Shown: piece by piece, positions 61,774-64,000 of the stretch
How positions within the stretch are numbered: position 1 is the stretch's first letter
How the letters are laid out: each line of letters begins with the position of its first letter
Origin: CAYMZZ01 sp044463125
Lineage (GTDB): Bacteria > Bacteroidota > Bacteroidia > Chitinophagales > Chitinophagaceae
DNA: 64,000 bases
NCBI GenBank assembly: GCA_044463125.1
Contig: JBIQMS010000005.1
Span: forward strand, 62,001-126,000
Direction of reading: 5' to 3'
The notes under the pieces: model-generated
The model's database searches: none
What the model saw: the letters and a program-made list of their open reading frames with translations, nothing else
Told to the model about the DNA's origin: nothing
Program-made: the position numbers and the translations under genes

Positions 61774-63405
61774 ATGCTTGTAGGTACTTTTTCCTTTCCC
61801 CTTCCCGCCAACGAACCTGTTTTGTCGTATGCACCCAATACGCCGGAGCGCAAGCGCCTGAAGGCAGTATTGGCCGAGCTGAAGAAAAAGCAGGCTGATA
61901 TCCCCATGTATATCGGCGGCAAAGAAGTGAAAACAGATCGGAAAATTTCCATTCATCCGCCACATGAAAGGGCGCATACCCTGGGCCATTTTTATATGGG
62001 CGATGAAAAGCACATCAAGCAGGCCATCGATGCGGCCCTTGCGGCAAAGGAAGCATGGAGCAATATGAGTTGGGAAAACCGCGCGAATATTTTCCTGAAA
62101 GCCGCTGACCTTATTGCCACCAAGTACCGGCCCTACATGAATGGTACTACCATGCTGGGGCAAAGCAAGAATGCTTACCAGGCGGAAATTGATTCGGCCT
62201 GCGAGCTTATTGACTTCCTTCGTTTCAATGTACATTTTCTGGATGAAATTTATCGTCAGCAACCCATCAGTGGTCCCGGCATGCACAACCGCATGGAATA
62301 CCGACCCCTCGAAGGATTTGTGCTGGCAGTAACTCCCTTCAACTTCACAGCCATTGGAGGTAACCTGCCCACTTCAGCCGCCATGTGTGGCAATACCGTA
62401 GTATGGAAACCGGCGAATACCCAGGTGTATTCCGCCGCCATGTTTATGCAGATACTGAAAGAAGCGGGTCTGCCCGATGGTGTCATCAATCTAATTTATG
62501 TGGATGGCCCCACGCTGGGAAAAGTCTGTTTTTCGCATCGCGATTTCGCGGGCGTGCACTTCACCGGATCCACCGGTGTGTTTAACCAGATGTGGGAGAC
62601 GATTGGGAAGAATATGGCCAGCTATCGCAGCTATCCGCGTATTGTAGGCGAAACGGGCGGCAAAGATTTCGTGTTGGCACATCCCAGTGCCGATGCCGAT
62701 GTGGTGACCACGGCGCTACTAAGAGGCGCTTTTGAATTCCAGGGACAAAAATGTTCCGCGGCTTCCAGAGCCTATATTCCCTCCAACCTGGCCGAGGAAG
62801 TGAAGAAAAAGTTGATTGCCGGTGTGAAAAAGATGAAAATGGGGAGCGTGGAAGAGTTTTCCAATTTTATCAATGCCGTAATAGATGAGAAGAGCTTTGA
62901 TAAGATCTGCGCTTATATAGCAAATGCGAAAAAGGATAAGAAAGCTGAAATATGGGTGGGTGGCAAATGCGATAAGAAGCAGGGCTTCTTTATTCAACCC
63001 ACCGTTATAGAGGCGAAGGACCCGCAGTATGTAACGATGTGTGAGGAGATTTTTGGTCCCGTGCTCACCGTTTATATTTACCCGGAAAAAGATTTTGAAA
63101 AAACGCTGAAACTGGTGGATACCACCTCGCCTTATGCGTTAACAGGTGCGGTTATTTCGCGCGACCGGCAGGCAATAGAACTGGCCACCAAGAAACTGCG
63201 CAATGCCGCGGGCAACTTCTATATTAATGATAAACCCACTGGCGCCGTGGTAGGCCAGCAACCCTTTGGCGGCGCCAGGGCCAGTGGCACCAACGACAAG
63301 GCGGGTTCCATTCTCAATCTCTATCGCTGGCTGAGCCCAAGAACCATTAAGGAAACCTTTAATCCGCCAACGGATTTTGCGTATCCATTTATGGAAGGGG
63401 AGTAG
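61774..63405 (+). CDS. pruA: L-glutamate gamma-semialdehyde (P5C) dehydrogenase
   Basis: A 543-residue aldehyde dehydrogenase. It starts MLVGTFSFPLPANEPVLSYAPNTPER, typical of the stand-alone P5C dehydrogenase group (mitochondrial-like). Catalytic residues: Glu293 in VGETGGKDF and Cys327 in FQGQKCSAASRAY; also IFGPVLTVYIYPE and PFGGARASGTNDKAG. It oxidises P5C/glutamate semialdehyde to glutamate with NAD+ as the last step of proline breakdown. No proline dehydrogenase gene is next to it in this window. Confidence 0.95.
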   Translation: MLVGTFSFPLPANEPVLSYAPNTPERKRLKAVLAELKKKQADIPMYIGGKEVKTDRKISIHPPHERAHTLGHFYMGDEKHIKQAIDAALAAKEAWSNMSWENRANIFLKAADLIATKYRPYMNGTTMLGQSKNAYQAEIDSACELIDFLRFNVHFLDEIYRQQPISGPGMHNRMEYRPLEGFVLAVTPFNFTAIGGNLPTSAAMCGNTVVWKPANTQVYSAAMFMQILKEAGLPDGVINLIYVDGPTLGKVCFSHRDFAGVHFTGSTGVFNQMWETIGKNMASYRSYPRIVGETGGKDFVLAHPSADADVVTTALLRGAFEFQGQKCSAASRAYIPSNLAEEVKKKLIAGVKKMKMGSVEEFSNFINAVIDEKSFDKICAYIANAKKDKKAEIWVGGKCDKKQGFFIQPTVIEAKDPQYVTMCEEIFGPVLTVYIYPEKDFEKTLKLVDTTSPYALTGAVISRDRQAIELATKKLRNAAGNFYINDKPTGAVVGQQPFGGARASGTNDKAGSILNLYRWLSPRTIKETFNPPTDFAYPFMEGE

Positions 63406-63406
63406 A

Positions 63407-63660
63407 GAGTTTAAGGTTTAAGGTTTAAAGTTTAGGGTTTAGGGCCGAGGTTTTGGTGATTTTTTTTGTTGTGTCGCGAAAGTGAAATTCCTACAGCTTG
63501 TTGGTCCGGTGATGAAAAGAGACGGTACCGGCATGAACTACAACTCTAAAGGTCGCACAAAAATGACAACCGCTGAAAACTTTAAAGCCATTAAACTTTA
63601 AACCCTCAACCTTAAACCCTCAACTTTAAACTTTCCTCTTACAACTTACCACTTAAAACT
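63407..63660. repeat. TTTAGGG-class element R14 in a gene-free gap
   Basis: Left TTTAGGG-class heptads (63407-63444) start 2 bases after the pruA stop. A core of about 145 bases follows, then a reversed CCCTAAA/CCCTCAA arm (63591-63632) and ACTTACA/ACTTAAA units (63638-63660). No ACGT shell. Between 63661 and 63963 I see no gene and no further repeat. Confidence 0.75.
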
Positions 63661-63963
63661 GCCAATTCATTCAATCTGAACGGCAATTCAGCCAGAGCGA
63701 ACAGGCATATCTTTCAAATGCTGAGTAAGTTAGCGTAATATTCGGAAGTATCAAGCTTGTTAGAATAGTGAATAATCGCTGATTGCCAAAATGGAAGTGA
63801 AAAAGTATTTACGAGTTCAGGAGCAGCCAAAATAATTTTAACAAGCTTTTTTGAAAGTTGACCTTTTCACCTTATAATTGCTATTAATTCGGTAGAATGT
63901 TATTTCTGGCATTGTGCCGGATGGCATCACGATTCATTTTTTTTCAAAAATCAAAACCAAATC

Positions 63964-64000
63964 ATGAAAAGAATTAAAAATTTATTTGCGGTAGTCGCTT
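63964..64000 (+). CDS. start of an exported protein gene (cut by window edge)
   Basis: Only 12 codons are visible (MKRIKNLFAVVA), a plausible start of a signal peptide: two basic residues then a hydrophobic run. The upstream 300 bases are free of genes, as expected for a promoter region. The family cannot be told. Confidence 0.45.
   Translation, partial: MKRIKNLFAVVA

Overview
The window looks like a chromosomal segment of a Bacteroidota member, most likely a Chitinophagaceae-type soil or water organism. The evidence is: promoters of the Bacteroidota form TTG-N19-TAnnTTTG (clearest at 2456-2485 and 8961-8990), a type IX secretion C-terminal signal, a DUF3276 PUR-type protein, TonB-dependent barrels with CarboxypepD-like N-domains, the Bacteroidota-style GlmU-like protein, and few Shine-Dalgarno sequences. 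No phage, plasmid, insertion sequence or CRISPR array is visible.

Layout. 1-2.5 kb: a membrane-anchored transglutaminase-like protein, a truncated exported protein and tRNA-Ser(TGA). 2.7-8.9 kb: a Ca2+-type P-ATPase, a sulfatase and an ABC exporter. 9-12.5 kb: the PUR protein, glucose-6-phosphate isomerase and threonine aldolase. 12.6-14.5 kb: a LytS/LytTR-type two-component pair. 15-23 kb: three paralogous outer-membrane barrels in tandem. 23.5-27.5 kb: YajQ, ribosomal protein L31, a GlmU-like protein and triosephosphate isomerase. 27.5-31.2 kb: a flippase and two glycosyltransferases. 31.2-43.4 kb: two divergent operons encoding two GMC oxidoreductases, their Tat-type small subunit, three TIM-barrel isomerase/epimerase proteins, a Gfo/Idh/MocA oxidoreductase, a lipoprotein cytochrome c, a DUF1080 hydrolase and two MFS transporters. 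Together they read as a periplasmic sugar C3-oxidation and glycoside-cleavage pathway. 43.5-46 kb: pyruvate kinase and phosphofructokinase. 46.5-53.9 kb: a prolyl oligopeptidase, a sugar-nucleotide reductase-like SDR, DUF1684, two arginine-deiminase-superfamily enzymes and a universal stress protein. 54-60 kb: a GAF sensor with a degenerate kinase domain, DUF4260, a Crp/Fnr regulator and a large repetitive type IX-secreted protein. 60-64 kb: prfB with its programmed frameshift, a DUF559 nuclease-fold gene, P5C dehydrogenase and the start of a further gene.

The most unusual content lies between the genes. More than ten intergenic regions hold degenerate 7-bp tandem repeats in sequence classes: ACGTNNT, TTTAGGG-like, GTAGTAA and TTCACGA, plus a roughly 10-bp CGCAGATTTT class and 8-bp ATTCAACA/AATCAACG classes. 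At many loci the left and right arrays are reverse complements of each other and different classes are nested like shells around a short core. The outer edge often starts exactly at a stop codon or at the T-tract of an intrinsic terminator, and at two loci the repeat supplies the stop codon. I do not recognise this as a described element family. It is the best candidate here for an undescribed system.

Gene coordinates were checked against the sequence. All functions are inferred from motifs and family knowledge; no database search was run.
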